Shown: positions 17,032 to 26,446 of the stretch, piece after piece | How the letters are laid out: each line of letters starts with the position of its first letter | Numbering within the stretch: the stretch's first letter is position 1 | Assembly: GCF_003491345.1 (NCBI RefSeq) | Contig: NZ_CP025512.1 | Span: 3,249,001-3,313,000 of the forward strand | Length of the DNA stretch: 64,000 nt | DNA from: Neorhizobium sp. SOG26 | GTDB taxonomy: Bacteria; Pseudomonadota; Alphaproteobacteria; Rhizobiales; Rhizobiaceae | Direction of reading: 5' to 3' | The notes under the pieces: model-generated | The model's input: the letters and a program-made list of their open reading frames with translations, nothing else | The model's database searches: none | Told to the model about the DNA's origin: nothing | Position numbers and translations under genes: made by a program

Positions 17032-18170
17032 TGGAAGCATCCGCTGCCGCCATGACGACCGGACCGCAGAAGCGGCCGTGGCTTTCGCCCACCAACAAGC
17101 GGCGTCTTGCCAATTTCCGCGCCAACAAGCGCGGCTACTGGTCGTTCTGGATCTTCATGATCCTGTTCGTGCTGAGCCTGTTTGCCGAGCTGATCGCCAA
17201 TGACCGGCCGATCATCGCCTCCTACAAGGGCGAGATCCTCTATCCCGTTCTGGTGGATTATCCGGAGGAGAAGTTCGGCGGCTTCCTGGCGACCACCGAT
17301 TATCGCTCCGAGTTCATCTCCCAGGAGATCGAGTCGAACGGCTGGATGATCTGGCCGCCGATCCGCTATTCCTACCAGACGGTCAATTCCAACATACCGC
17401 ATTCGGCGCCGACCGAGCCCTTCTGGCTTATGGACAAGGAAGAGCGCTGCAGGGCCTATCCCGAGCAGGACGCCGATCCGAACTGCATCCTCGGCAACAT
17501 GAACTGGCTCGGCACCGACGACCAGGCGCGCGACGTGACGGCGCGGATGATCTACGGCTTCCGGATTTCCGTCCTGTTCGGCCTGGCGCTGACCATCTGC
17601 TCGGCCATCATCGGCGTCACGGCTGGTGCGGTACAGGGTTACTTCGGCGGCTGGACGGATCTGCTGCTGCAGCGTTTCATCGAGATCTGGTCCTCGATGC
17701 CGGTTCTCTACATCCTGCTGATCATCGCCGCGATCATGCCGCCCGGCTTCTTCGTGCTGCTCGGCATCATGCTGCTTTTCTCCTGGGTGGGCTTTGTCGG
17801 CGTCGTTCGGGCTGAATTCCTGCGGGCACGAAACTTCGAATATGTCCGCGCCGCCCGCGCGCTCGGCGTCGGCAACTGGACGATCATGTACCGGCACCTG
17901 CTGCCGAACGCGATGGTCGCGACGCTGACCTTTCTGCCGTTCATCCTGTCGGGATCGATCGCCACGCTCACCTCGCTTGACTTCCTCGGCTTCGGCATGC
18001 CGCCGGGTTCGCCGTCGCTTGGCGAGATGATCCAGCAGGGCAAGAACAACCTGCAAGCCCCATGGCTTGGCTTCACGGCCTTCTTCACCATGTCGATCAT
18101 GCTGTCGCTGCTGATCTTCATCGGCGAGGCGGTGCGCGATGCGTTCGACCCCAGAAAGACGTTCGGATGA
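17031..18170 (+). CDS. yejE: peptide ABC transporter permease, YejE-like (379 aa)
   Basis: DppC-type permease, second half of the channel. One membrane segment near residues 39-59, a large periplasmic loop (about 65-175) and five segments in the C-terminal half. The EAA loop includes FEYVRAARALGVGNWTIMYRHLLPNA. ATG 17031 overlaps the previous stop and has GGAGGG upstream. The long periplasmic domain is typical of YejE compared with DppC. The 3' end overlaps the ATPase start (ATGA at 18167-18170). Confidence 0.93.
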   Translation: MEASAAAMTTGPQKRPWLSPTNKRRLANFRANKRGYWSFWIFMILFVLSLFAELIANDRPIIASYKGEILYPVLVDYPEEKFGGFLATTDYRSEFISQEIESNGWMIWPPIRYSYQTVNSNIPHSAPTEPFWLMDKEERCRAYPEQDADPNCILGNMNWLGTDDQARDVTARMIYGFRISVLFGLALTICSAIIGVTAGAVQGYFGGWTDLLLQRFIEIWSSMPVLYILLIIAAIMPPGFFVLLGIMLLFSWVGFVGVVRAEFLRARNFEYVRAARALGVGNWTIMYRHLLPNAMVATLTFLPFILSGSIATLTSLDFLGFGMPPGSPSLGEMIQQGKNNLQAPWLGFTAFFTMSIMLSLLIFIGEAVRDAFDPRKTFG

Positions 18171-19795
18171 CGAGCCCGCTTCTTTTCGTACGAGACCTGT
18201 CGGTTGCCTTCCACCAGGGCGGCAACACGACCACCGCCGTCGACCGCGTCTCCTTCGACATCATGCCTGGCGAGGTGATGGCGCTGGTGGGCGAATCCGG
18301 CTCGGGCAAATCGGTCACCGCCAACTCCATCCTGAAGCTGCTGCCTTATCCGGCCGCAAGCCATCCGACCGGCGAAATCCTTTTCGACGGAAAGGACCTG
18401 CTGAAGGCGTCGGAAGCGCATCTGCGCCATGTGCGCGGCAATGACATCACGATGATCTTCCAGGAGCCGATGACCTCGCTCAATCCGCTCCATACGATCG
18501 AAAAGCAGATCGGCGAGATCCTTGAGCTGCACCAGGCGGTTACCGGGCAGGCGGCGCGGGTAAGGACGCTCGAACTTCTCGCCCAGGTTGGCATCCGCGA
18601 GCCGGAAAAGCGGCTGAAGGCTTATCCGCACGAGCTTTCTGGCGGACAGCGGCAGCGCGTCATGATCGCCATGGCGCTCGCCAACCGGCCGAAGCTGTTG
18701 ATCGCCGACGAGCCGACAACCGCGCTCGACGTGACGGTCCAGGCGCAGATCCTCGACCTGTTGCGCAGTCTGAAGGGCGAGCATGGCATGTCCATGCTGT
18801 TCATCACCCATGACCTTGGCATCGTCCGCAAGTTCGCCGATCGCGTCTGCGTCATGACCAAGGGCAAGATCGTCGAGACGGGCACAGTGGAGGAGGTTTT
18901 CCAGAACCCCCAGCACGAATACACCCGCCACCTCTTGTCCTCGGAGCCACGTGGCGAACCGCCCGTTCCCGATCCGACGAAGCCGGTGGTGATGGAAGGC
19001 AAGGACATCCGTGTCTGGTTTCCCATCAAGTCCGGCCTGCTGCGCAAGGTGGTCGACCATGTGAAGGCGGTGGATGGCGTGGATCTTACGCTGCGGGCCG
19101 GCGAGACACTGGGCGTCGTTGGCGAATCCGGTTCGGGCAAGACGACGCTCGGTCTGGCGCTGGCGCGCCTCATCTCCTCGCAGGGACGGATTGCCTTTAT
19201 CGGCAACGAGATCAACAACTTCTCCTTCAAGGAGATGCGGCCCTTCCGCGACAGGCTGCAGGTCGTCTTCCAGGATCCGTTCGGCTCACTCAGCCCGCGC
19301 ATGCCCGTGGGCGAGATCATTGCCGAGGGCCTGAAGGTCCACGAGAAGGGTTTGTCGGCCGACGAGCGCGACAAGCGGGTCGTGTGGGCACTGCAGGAAG
19401 TGGGGCTCGATCCGGCGACCCGCTGGCGGTATCCGCATGAGTTTTCGGGCGGCCAGCGGCAGCGCATTGCCATTGCCCGCGCCATGGTGCTGAAACCGCG
19501 TTTCGTGATGCTCGATGAGCCGACCTCGGCGCTCGACATGACCGTCCAGGCGCAGGTGGTCGATCTGCTGCGCGATCTCCAGAAGAAGCACGACCTCGCC
19601 TACCTCTTCATCAGCCACGACCTGAAGGTGGTGAAGGCGCTCGCCAACCATGTCATCGTCATGCGGCTTGGCAAGGTGGTGGAGGAAGGGCCGGCCGAGC
19701 AGATCTTCCGCGCGCCGCGGGAGGATTATACCCGCGCCCTGATGGCGGCGGCCTTCAACCTTGAAACCGTCGAAACCGCGGCAATCAACCAGTAA
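18167..19795 (+). CDS. yejF: peptide ABC transporter ATP-binding protein, YejF-like, duplicated (542 aa)
   Basis: Two complete ABC domains in one chain, energising the YejBE channel from the cytoplasmic side. Walker A motifs: [12 protein letters not shown] (about 42-53) and [12 protein letters not shown] (about 320-331). Signature motifs: [15 protein letters not shown] and [15 protein letters not shown]; Walker B segments end in [10 protein letters not shown] and [12 protein letters not shown]-terminal oligopeptide-transporter extension follows each domain. ATG 18167 is chosen because it overlaps the yejE stop; the upstream extension lies inside yejE. Confidence 0.95.
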   Translation: MTSPLLFVRDLSVAFHQGGNTTTAVDRVSFDIMPGEVMALVGESGSGKSVTANSILKLLPYPAASHPTGEILFDGKDLLKASEAHLRHVRGNDITMIFQEPMTSLNPLHTIEKQIGEILELHQAVTGQAARVRTLELLAQVGIREPEKRLKAYPHELSGGQRQRVMIAMALANRPKLLIADEPTTALDVTVQAQILDLLRSLKGEHGMSMLFITHDLGIVRKFADRVCVMTKGKIVETGTVEEVFQNPQHEYTRHLLSSEPRGEPPVPDPTKPVVMEGKDIRVWFPIKSGLLRKVVDHVKAVDGVDLTLRAGETLGVVGESGSGKTTLGLALARLISSQGRIAFIGNEINNFSFKEMRPFRDRLQVVFQDPFGSLSPRMPVGEIIAEGLKVHEKGLSADERDKRVVWALQEVGLDPATRWRYPHEFSGGQRQRIAIARAMVLKPRFVMLDEPTSALDMTVQAQVVDLLRDLQKKHDLAYLFISHDLKVVKALANHVIVMRLGKVVEEGPAEQIFRAPREDYTRALMAAAFNLETVETAAINQ

Positions 19796-19807
19796 CGAGA
19801 ATGAAGC

Positions 19808-20758
19808 ATGTCTGAGAAGAAAACGGTCGTCATCGATCTCAAGTTCGCGCGCCGGGAGGTGGACGAGGCACTGAGCAACGCCTTTGCAGGCCGCAACGTG
19901 CTGCGCGCTGCGGATGCGGCGGCCGACCTGTCTGACGCACGTTACGCGGTGATCTGGAAGCCCGATCCGACCCTGTTTGAGCGCGCGCCGAAGCTGGAGG
20001 TGTTGTTTTCCGGCGGGGCGGGTGTCGACTACATCCTCGCCATGCCGAACCTGCCCGACATTCCGATCGTCCGTTTCGTGGATGAAAGCTTGACGACGCG
20101 CATGAGCGAGTGGGTGGTCCTGCAGGCGCTCAGCCATCTGCGCCAAGTCCCGGCTTATGCAAAGCAGCAGCGCGAGCGGGTCTGGCGGGAATTAAGCCAG
20201 CCGGAAGCCAAGGATCTCACGGTCGGCGTCATGGGCCTCGGCGTGCTGGGTCAGGATTCGGTCGCCAAGCTCAAGATCATGGGCTTCAACGTCATCGGCT
20301 GGTCGCGTAGCAAGAAGCTGATCGACGGCGTCGAAACCTTCGATGAAAGCGGGTTGGACGAATTCCTCGCCAAGACGGATATCCTGGTGGGCCTGTTGCC
20401 GCTGACGCCGCAGACCCGCGGCATCTTCAACGCTGACTTGTTCGGCAAGCTGCGCCAGGGAGGCGCCCTGGGCAAGCCGGTCTTCATCAATGCCGGCCGC
20501 GGCGGCAGCCAAGTCGAGGTGGATGTGATCGCAGCCCTGAAGATCGGCGTTCTCGGCGGCGCTTCGCTTGACGTGTTCGAGCAGGAGCCATTGGCGGAAA
20601 CGAGCCCCCTGTGGTCGATGGAGAACGTCATCATCACGCCGCACGCGGCATCGGCTTCGGATGTGCGGGCCCTGTTCCGCAACGCGGAAGCGCAGATGAA
20701 TGACTACGAGGCTGGGCAGCCGCTGCGGCACGTGGTGGACCGAACGACCGGCTACTAA
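19808..20758 (+). CDS. glyoxylate/hydroxypyruvate reductase A-like dehydrogenase (316 aa)
   Basis: D-isomer-specific 2-hydroxyacid dehydrogenase of the GhrA group, reducing glyoxylate or hydroxypyruvate with NAD(P)H. The Rossmann motif VGVMGLGVLGQDSVAKLK lies near residue 140, followed by GWSRSKK, which favours NADP. The active-site Arg is in INAGRGGSQVE, the Glu in DVFEQEPL and the His in ITPHAASAS. It follows the importer ATPase gene by 12 bases, so it may be co-transcribed, though I see no metabolic link to peptide import. Confidence 0.88.
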   Translation: MSEKKTVVIDLKFARREVDEALSNAFAGRNVLRAADAAADLSDARYAVIWKPDPTLFERAPKLEVLFSGGAGVDYILAMPNLPDIPIVRFVDESLTTRMSEWVVLQALSHLRQVPAYAKQQRERVWRELSQPEAKDLTVGVMGLGVLGQDSVAKLKIMGFNVIGWSRSKKLIDGVETFDESGLDEFLAKTDILVGLLPLTPQTRGIFNADLFGKLRQGGALGKPVFINAGRGGSQVEVDVIAALKIGVLGGASLDVFEQEPLAETSPLWSMENVIITPHAASASDVRALFRNAEAQMNDYEAGQPLRHVVDRTTGY

Positions 20759-20782
20759 AGCGACCCTTTCCAATGAGCTCCA

Positions 20783-20812
20783 GCCATGGCGGAACATTCG
20801 CCGTGGCCTTTC
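20783..20812 (+). terminator. probable intrinsic terminator after the reductase gene
   Basis: GCCATGGCG (20783-20791) pairs with CGCCGTGGC (20799-20807), followed by CTTTCGTTT. The T-tract is interrupted. Confidence 0.5.
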
Positions 20813-20864
20813 GTTTCCTTGTCGATGAGCCGGATGTCACCGGCCCCAAACCAGGAGCGAAATC

Positions 20865-21194
20865 ATGAATACCCGTTTCGATCCCAAGGACGCCGGAAAC
20901 CGCCCAGCCGGTACTGCTGGTTCTCGCCCCGTGGTCGAGACTGCAACCGACGCCCGCCAGGGACGCCAGGGCCTTCCGGTCCTCAAAGTGCTGATCAGTG
21001 CCCTTGTCCTCGTGGCAATCGCCTTTGCCGTTGCGCAATGGTGGGGCGAGGCAAGTGATGCACCGGACGCCCAGACGGCAACGCCACCGGCCGGCAGCAC
21101 CACCCCGCAGAACTCCAATGCCGCGCCAAGTGCGGATCCTGCGGCCGCTCCGCCGCCAGCTTCGGCCGCAAACGATTCCCAGTCGGGCAACTAA
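20865..21194 (+). CDS. small membrane-anchored Ala/Pro-rich hypothetical protein (109 aa)
   Basis: A short cytoplasmic N-terminus, one membrane segment (LKVLISALVLVAIAFAVAQW, about residues 41-60) and a low-complexity tail of Ala, Pro, Thr, Asn and Ser that should lie in the periplasm. No family is recognised. GGAGCG precedes the ATG. Both sides are closed by hairpin terminators (20783-20812 and 21226-21253), so it is probably a single-gene transcription unit. The tail could span or contact the cell wall, but that is only a guess from composition. Confidence 0.65.
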   Translation: MNTRFDPKDAGNRPAGTAGSRPVVETATDARQGRQGLPVLKVLISALVLVAIAFAVAQWWGEASDAPDAQTATPPAGSTTPQNSNAAPSADPAAAPPPASAANDSQSGN

Positions 21195-21225
21195 CCCGCC
21201 AACTGATCGGACAAGAATTTCCCTC

Positions 21226-21253
21226 GGCCGCGCTCGTTCGCGGCCGGTTTTCG
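21226..21253 (+). terminator. intrinsic terminator
   Basis: CGGCCGCG (21226-21233) pairs with CGCGGCCG (21240-21247), followed by GTTTTCG, 30 bases after the stop at 21194. Confidence 0.75.
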
Positions 21254-21371
21254 TCTAGACTTCATCTCCAAAGTTTTCGATAAGTCTGCCCGGAGGTGGA
21301 GCAGCCGTTGCCTCCGAATGCATCTCGAGTCGGCGGAGTCGATCTTCCGGAAGATCGAGGCAAGGGCAGGC

Positions 21372-22676
21372 ATGACCAAGACGGATATCGCAGCCAGGGT
21401 CTATAACCATACCTGGAAGCTGGACCCCATCATCCGCAGCCTTATCGACACGGACTTCTACAAGCTTTTGATGCTGCAGATGATCTGGAAGCTGTATCCG
21501 GATGTCGATGTTACCTTCTCGGTGATCAATCGCACCACGAGCGTCAAGCTGGCGGAAGAGATCGACGAGGGTGAACTGCGCGAACAACTCGACCATGCGC
21601 GAAGCGTCACCCTTTCCAAGAAGGAGATGATCTGGCTCGCCGGTAACACCTTCTATGGCCGCAAGCAGATCTTTGAACCGGAATTCCTCAACTGGCTGTC
21701 GACTTACCGGCTGCCGGAATACGAACTGCGCAAGCAGAACGGCCAGTACGAACTGACCTTCCACGGCAAGTGGATGGATACGACACTGTGGGAGATCCCG
21801 GCACTCGCCATCATCAACGAGCTTCGATCGCGCAGCGCCATGCGCTCGCTCGGCTTCTTCACGCTGGATGTGCTCTATGCCCGGGCCAAGGCGAAGATGT
21901 GGGAAAAGGTGGAGCGGCTTCGCATGCTGCCCGGCCTGCGCATCTCCGACTTCGGCACCCGCCGTCGCCATTCCTTCCTTTGGCAGCGCTGGTGCGTCGA
22001 AGCCTTGAAGGAAGGCATCGGCCCGGCGTTTACCGGCACCAGCAACGTGCTGCTCGCCATGGACTCTGATCTTGAAGCCGTCGGCACCAACGCCCATGAA
22101 TTGCCGATGGTCGCAGCGGCGCTTGCCAACACGGATGAGGAACTGCGCGCCGCACCCTACCAGGTGCTCAAGGATTGGAACCGGCTCTACCACGGTAACC
22201 TGCTGATCGTTCTTCCCGATGCCTTCGGAACGGCCGCCTTCCTGCGCGACGCGCCGGACTGGATCGCCGACTGGACCGGCTTCCGCCCCGACAGCGCGCC
22301 TCCGATTGAAGGCGGCGAAAAGATCATCGCCTGGTGGGAGAAGATGGGTCGTGACCCGCGCAAAAAGCTGCTGATCTTCTCCGATGGCCTGGATGTCGAC
22401 GCCATCATCGACACCTACAAGCATTTCGAGGGGCGGGTGCGCATGAGCTTCGGCTGGGGCACCAACCTCACCAATGACTTTGCCGGATGCGCGCCGACGG
22501 AAAATGCCGGCCTGATGCCGATCTCGGTCGTCTGCAAGGTCAGCGAGGCGAACGGCCGTCCAGCGGTGAAGCTGTCGGATAACCCGCGCAAGGCCACCGG
22601 CGATCCGGCCGAGGTGGAGCGTTACCTCAAATTCTTCGGCCAGGATGACCGGGTCGACCAGGCGGTTCTCGTCTAG
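21372..22676 (+). CDS. pncB: nicotinate phosphoribosyltransferase (434 aa)
   Basis: Joins nicotinate and PRPP to nicotinate mononucleotide for NAD salvage. Recognisable stretches: [18 protein letters not shown] at the N-terminus, GNTFYG, the region with the regulatory-type His in [11 protein letters not shown] (about 200-210), GTSNVLLAM and [10 protein letters not shown], and the C-terminal [10 protein letters not shown]. The length matches PncB. ATG 21372 ([15 protein letters not shown]) is chosen since GGGCAGG is close upstream and homologues start here; the ORF itself is open from 21318. Confidence 0.95.
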   Translation: MTKTDIAARVYNHTWKLDPIIRSLIDTDFYKLLMLQMIWKLYPDVDVTFSVINRTTSVKLAEEIDEGELREQLDHARSVTLSKKEMIWLAGNTFYGRKQIFEPEFLNWLSTYRLPEYELRKQNGQYELTFHGKWMDTTLWEIPALAIINELRSRSAMRSLGFFTLDVLYARAKAKMWEKVERLRMLPGLRISDFGTRRRHSFLWQRWCVEALKEGIGPAFTGTSNVLLAMDSDLEAVGTNAHELPMVAAALANTDEELRAAPYQVLKDWNRLYHGNLLIVLPDAFGTAAFLRDAPDWIADWTGFRPDSAPPIEGGEKIIAWWEKMGRDPRKKLLIFSDGLDVDAIIDTYKHFEGRVRMSFGWGTNLTNDFAGCAPTENAGLMPISVVCKVSEANGRPAVKLSDNPRKATGDPAEVERYLKFFGQDDRVDQAVLV

Positions 22677-22686
22677 GCCAGACACG

Positions 22687-22720
22687 AAAAAAGCCCTGCT
22701 GGTGGCAGCAGGGCTTTTTT
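22687..22720. terminator. bidirectional intrinsic terminator between pncB and the DUF1236 gene
   Basis: AAAAAAGCCCTGCT (22687-22700) pairs perfectly with AGCAGGGCTTTTTT (22707-22720); A- and T-tracts on both sides serve both converging genes. Confidence 0.93.
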
Positions 22721-22738
22721 ACACGTGATGCGCCAGGC

Positions 22739-23134
22739 TTAGTCGATGACCTGGACCACCGTGTGGGTTTCCGGATCAACGATGACGCGCTGCTTGTTGA
22801 TCACGGTATAAGCGTACTTCGGGTTGCTCGGCACCGGCGTGACCACGACGCTGCTCGGGATCGGCTTGCCGACGACAACCGGCTCTTCGATGGTGACGGC
22901 CGTTGTTGCTGGCTGTTCTTCGACATAGGTAACGACTTCACGCGGCGGCGGGTCGATTGCGGTGCCGGCAACGGCGCCAACAACGCCACCAACGGCTGCA
23001 CCAACCGGGCCACCAACGATGGCGCCGGTGACGGCACCACCTGCAGCGCCATTAACGGTGCTCTCCTGGGCATTGGCCTGGCCAACAAAGGACGCTGAAA
23101 GAATAGCGCAGGAAGCAAGGATGATCTTCTTCAT
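22739..23134 (-). CDS. secreted DUF1236-type protein with a glycine-zipper segment (131 aa)
   Basis: Signal peptide (MKKIILASCAILSASFVGQANAQ, residues 1-23 with cleavage near ANA-QE written here in short form: ANAQ-ES). A Gly/Ala/Val repeat with GxxxG spacing (about 31-61) could insert into or associate with membrane. The C-terminal half (TYVEEQPA to VVQVID) has the short beta motif of rhizobial DUF1236 proteins, which ends in a VINxxRVIVDPxTxxVVxVI pattern. ATG 23134 has GGAGA upstream. A GGAAC-N19-TT stress-type promoter lies at 23192-23167, so induction by the general stress sigma factor is plausible. Function unknown. Confidence 0.8.
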   Translation of the reverse strand: MKKIILASCAILSASFVGQANAQESTVNGAAGGAVTGAIVGGPVGAAVGGVVGAVAGTAIDPPPREVVTYVEEQPATTAVTIEEPVVVGKPIPSSVVVTPVPSNPKYAYTVINKQRVIVDPETHTVVQVID

Positions 23135-23166
23135 GTGTCTTCTCCGTTCGTTGAGTTCCGGCGGAT

Positions 23167-23192
23167 AATTCATGAAGGTCGAAAGTGGTTCC
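23167..23192 (-). promoter_or_regulatory. putative RpoE2/EcfG-type promoter (GGAAC-N19-TT)
   Basis: On the minus strand GGAAC occupies 23192-23188 and TT occupies 23168-23167, a 19-base gap. The described S. meliloti RpoE2 consensus is GGAAC-N18/19-TT. It lies 33 bases upstream of the DUF1236 start. Confidence 0.5.
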
Positions 23193-23340
23193 TCCCGATC
23201 GCTCACCTTTCGTGAGCCTCTGTTACATTGACCGGACGTAGCTCGATCACATTTCTAAAAAATGCGCAGCTAACATGGTCTTCCACTTGCCAAGTGGGGC
23301 TATAAGTCTATTTCGCGTGCTGGATCTGGAGGAGCAAGCT

Positions 23341-23736
23341 TTGGAATACCGTTTCCTGATCGTCGAAGACAGTCTGTTGGTGGCCATGGACATCGAAGAC
23401 GCGATCCACCGCAGCGGGCATGATGTTGTTGGCATAGCACCGGACATGACCGTTGCGCTGAACTACACACGAGAAACCGACATCGCCTTCGTGGACGTGC
23501 GCCTCGCCGATGGCGAAACCGGCCCCGAAATCGCCAGGGCCTTGGCGGAATACGGCATCGTCGTCATCATGATCACCGGAAATCCGGGCCTCGTGGCATC
23601 CGGTGTATCCGGCGTGGTGGGAGTGATGGCCAAGCCTCTTACCGACCAGGCATCGATGGACCTCATCCAGTTTGCCGTCGACCGCAAGAACGGTCGTGAA
23701 GGCACGCCGCCCGCGCGCCTGCGCCTCTTCCACTAG
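23341..23736 (+). CDS. single-domain response regulator (131 aa)
   Basis: Receiver domain only, no output domain. It has the acidic pair and pocket (FLIVEDSLLVAMDIED), the phospho-acceptor Asp in IAFVDVRLADGETG (near residue 50), Thr in VIMITGNPG and the conserved Lys in VMAKPL. TTG 23341 is preferred as start because GGAGGAG (23328-23334) lies six bases upstream and the receiver fold begins at once; an ATG at 23275 would add 22 residues of no similarity. It is divergent from the DUF1236 gene; no kinase gene is adjacent. It probably acts in a phosphorelay or by protein binding. Confidence 0.85.
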   Translation: MEYRFLIVEDSLLVAMDIEDAIHRSGHDVVGIAPDMTVALNYTRETDIAFVDVRLADGETGPEIARALAEYGIVVIMITGNPGLVASGVSGVVGVMAKPLTDQASMDLIQFAVDRKNGREGTPPARLRLFH

Positions 23737-23833
23737 AAAGCGCAATCTTTTCACCGGCACCCGTGTTGTCGAAAGTCCCTCGAGGCTCTAGAGCATCAGG
23801 AGTGACTTTCCGCTTCTGACGACAGGCTCGCAC

Positions 23834-24841
23834 ATGCGTTATTTCATCACCGGTACGGCAGGCTTCATCGGGTTCCATCTGGCGCGACGCCTGCTGGAGG
23901 ACGGCCACGAGGTCCTGGGCTTCGATGGCATGACGCCCTATTACAGCCTGCGCCTCAAGGAAGCGCGGCATGCGGGGCTGGCGCAGTTTCCAACCTTCCG
24001 GCCGGTCATCGGCATGCTGGAAGACAAGGCGCTGCTGGAAGAGGCAGTCTCGAGCTTCAAGCCGGACGTGCTGATCCATCTCGCAGCCCAGGCCGGCGTG
24101 CGATACAGCCTTGAAAATCCGAAAGCCTATCTCGATTCCAATCTCGTCGGCTCCTGGAATATCCTGGAGATCGCCCGTGCACACCAGGTGGGGCACCTGA
24201 TGCTCGCCTCCACCTCCTCGGTCTATGGCTCGAACCCGGAAGTGCCGTTCCGCGAGATCGACAAGGCGGACGAGCCGCTGACCTTCTATGCCGCAACGAA
24301 GAAGAGCATGGAACTGATGGCGCATTCCTACGCGCATCTCCACAAGATGCCGATCACCGCCTTCCGGTTTTTCACAGTCTACGGTCCTTGGGGACGGCCC
24401 GACATGGCGCTCTTCAAGTTCGTCAAGGCGATGATCGAAGACCGCGAGATCGAGATCTACGGCGAAGGCAAGATGAGCCGTGACTTCACCTATATCGATG
24501 ACCTGGTGAACTCGATCATCGACCTGTCAAAGGTATATCCGGGGGAAGAAAACCGCGTGCCCGAAATCGACACGCTGTCGCATCAGGGCCCGTTCCGCGT
24601 CGTCAATATCGGTGGCGGACAGCCGGCCGGCCTCCTGGACTTCGTCGAGACGATCGAAAAGGTGATGGGCAAGCCTGCCAAGCGCAAGATGCTGCCAATG
24701 CAGAAGGGTGACGTGCCGCGTACCTTTGCAAGCCCGGACCTGCTCGTCGCTCTTACAGGCCGGAAGCCGGAGATCGGCCTCGATGTCGGGGTGAAGGCTT
24801 TTGTGGATTGGTATCTCGATCACCGCAACGAGATCGACTGA
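23834..24841 (+). CDS. NAD-dependent sugar-nucleotide epimerase, UDP-glucuronate 4-epimerase-like (335 aa)
   Basis: Short-chain extended dehydrogenase. The NAD motif is [15 protein letters not shown] at residues 6-20, the catalytic Ser/Thr is in STSSVYGS and the Tyr-Lys pair in [34 protein letters not shown] is characteristic of the UDP-glucuronate 4-epimerase (LpsL/CapI) group, which makes UDP-galacturonate for lipopolysaccharide and exopolysaccharide in rhizobia. It stands alone, not in a polysaccharide cluster. Exact substrate is inferred from the group motif. Confidence 0.9.
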   Translation: MRYFITGTAGFIGFHLARRLLEDGHEVLGFDGMTPYYSLRLKEARHAGLAQFPTFRPVIGMLEDKALLEEAVSSFKPDVLIHLAAQAGVRYSLENPKAYLDSNLVGSWNILEIARAHQVGHLMLASTSSVYGSNPEVPFREIDKADEPLTFYAATKKSMELMAHSYAHLHKMPITAFRFFTVYGPWGRPDMALFKFVKAMIEDREIEIYGEGKMSRDFTYIDDLVNSIIDLSKVYPGEENRVPEIDTLSHQGPFRVVNIGGGQPAGLLDFVETIEKVMGKPAKRKMLPMQKGDVPRTFASPDLLVALTGRKPEIGLDVGVKAFVDWYLDHRNEID

Positions 24842-24917
24842 TCGTTTTGCGATGGCTATTTGCGCTGTCGCTGAAGCCCGTTATCCTGGCTTGATCCAAG
24901 TGGGAGGAGGCCGCGGA

Positions 24918-25232
24918 ATGAACATCGCAGCAGGATCGATTGCCTTTGCCGCGCCGCTGGCAGCGCTTGCATTCGTCATGGCGACCGGTGAGCCGAATGC
25001 GCATCCTTGCGCCGCCGACCTCGCGCTGGAAAAATCCGCGGAGATCGTCGAGGCACAGGCGGGCGTGGTCGGCTTCGCCCTGACAAATGTCCGGCACTAC
25101 GGCTGCCGGCTTGAGACCCGGGGCTTGGTCGACGTCCGCGCGGCCGATGGCTTCGATCGCAAGCCTTTCAAGGTAGAGATCGCTTTCGACGAGCAGAACC
25201 GTCGCTGGCAAGACGTCAGCGTCGAGATGTAA
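24918..25232 (+). CDS. secreted hypothetical protein (104 aa)
   Basis: A signal peptide or N-terminal anchor (MNIAAGSIAFAAPLAALAFV) followed by about 80 residues with two cysteines (HPCAADLALE and HYGCRLETRG) that could form one disulfide. No family recognised. ATG 24918 has a very strong GGGAGGAGG eight bases upstream, which decides the start against the longer ORF from 24801 that overlaps the epimerase gene. Confidence 0.7.
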   Translation: MNIAAGSIAFAAPLAALAFVMATGEPNAHPCAADLALEKSAEIVEAQAGVVGFALTNVRHYGCRLETRGLVDVRAADGFDRKPFKVEIAFDEQNRRWQDVSVEM

Positions 25233-25261
25233 CGTGCCTGACGTCGTCTTGGCCTGCGTCC

Positions 25262-25333
25262 TCAGATGAGGCGGGTGATCACCGTGACGACACCGCTGAT
25301 CAGGGCAAGGTTGATGCAAAAGCGTGCAAGCAT
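25262..25333 (-). CDS. candidate 23-aa hydrophobic membrane peptide
   Basis: ATG 25333 opens a 23-codon ORF on the minus strand, preceded by GAGAGGA at a spacing of about eight bases. The peptide begins MLARFCINLALISGVVTV and ends in two charged/hydrophobic turns TRLI; almost all of it is one potential membrane helix with a single Arg near each end. It lies downstream of tadC on the same strand (126 bases after that stop). Tiny membrane peptides often modulate membrane complexes; here any link to the pilus is speculation. Confidence 0.42.
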   Translation of the reverse strand: MLARFCINLALISGVVTVITRLI

Positions 25334-25458
25334 GGGTTTGATCCTCTCGCATCGCGCTTCAAGGGCGATGTTGCATTCACGCGATCAAGATTGCGCGGCA
25401 CGTACTGAACCGGCACTGAAGCTGAAGTTCAGGTGCAGTTCATCAAGAAGTAGATCGA

Positions 25459-26436
25459 CTAGAAGCGATCGGCGACCTGTATGCCTGCCGGGCCGAGGAT
25501 GACGGCGATCAGCACCGGCAGGAAGAACAGGATCATCGGCACGGTGAGCTTCGGTGGCAAGGCGGCGGCCTTCTTTTCCGCCTCGTTCATGCGTTCATCA
25601 CGGCTTTCCTGAGCCAGCACGCGCAGCGCCTGCGAGATCGGCGTGCCGTAGCGTTCGGCCTGGATCAGCGCCTGCGTCACCGCCTTGACAATATCGAGCC
25701 CGGTACGGGTGCCAAGGTTCTCGAGCGCCATTCGACGGTCTTGGAGGAATGAGAGTTCCGCCATGGTCAGCACCATTTCTTCCGCAAGCGGCGGGGATTG
25801 CTGCGCCATTTCCTCCGCGACACGGCGCATCGCCGCTTCCATCGAGATACCGGATTCGACGCAGATCAGCATCAGGTCGAGCGCGTCCGGCCACGCGCGC
25901 TTGATCGACAACTGGCGCTTGCTGACGAGGTTCGAGACATAGATGTTCGGGGCGTAGAAGCCGATATAAGCGGCGCCGATCGTCACGAGCAGGCGCACGG
26001 CAAAGGACTGGCCGGCCAGGTTGCCAAGCCCGAAGACCCAGAAGGCGACCGCGGCCAGGAACACGAAGGGCAGCAGGAAACGCGCAAGCAGGAAGACGTT
26101 GAGCGCATTTTGCGAACGCAGGCCGGCGGCCTTGAGGCGGTTCACCGTGTTGTCGTCGACCAGCGCCTTGCGCAGGTTGAAGCGCTCGACGATCTGACGG
26201 ACCGACTGGTTGTTCTGGGTGCGCAGAGATGTTTTCGACTGCTCGGCGTTCATCCGCGCACGTTCGCGGGCGCGGATCTGCTCGCGCTCGGTGGAAACGG
26301 CCTTCATGCGCTTGTCGAGGTTGCCGCGCTCGAGGAAGGGTGTTGCGAGCGAATAAAGCGTGGCGAACACGGCCACCGCCACCAATAGGGCCAGCAGTGT
26401 GGCGGGATCGGTCAGCGTCGTCGCAAGGTCTTTCAC
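25459..26436 (-). CDS. tadC: Tad pilus inner-membrane platform protein TadC (325 aa)
   Basis: One of the two GspF-like platform proteins of the Tad/Flp pilus machine. Membrane segments near residues 13-32, 120-140, 145-165 and 295-320; the T2SSF domain between them reads AWPDALDLMLICVESGISMEAAMRRVAEEM. A basic charged stretch (about 36-85) follows the first helix. It is the last gene of the cpa/tad operon, ten bases after tadB. Confidence 0.93.
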   Translation of the reverse strand: MKDLATTLTDPATLLALLVAVAVFATLYSLATPFLERGNLDKRMKAVSTEREQIRARERARMNAEQSKTSLRTQNNQSVRQIVERFNLRKALVDDNTVNRLKAAGLRSQNALNVFLLARFLLPFVFLAAVAFWVFGLGNLAGQSFAVRLLVTIGAAYIGFYAPNIYVSNLVSKRQLSIKRAWPDALDLMLICVESGISMEAAMRRVAEEMAQQSPPLAEEMVLTMAELSFLQDRRMALENLGTRTGLDIVKAVTQALIQAERYGTPISQALRVLAQESRDERMNEAEKKAAALPPKLTVPMILFFLPVLIAVILGPAGIQVADRF

Positions 26437-26446
26437 TGCCGTCTCC

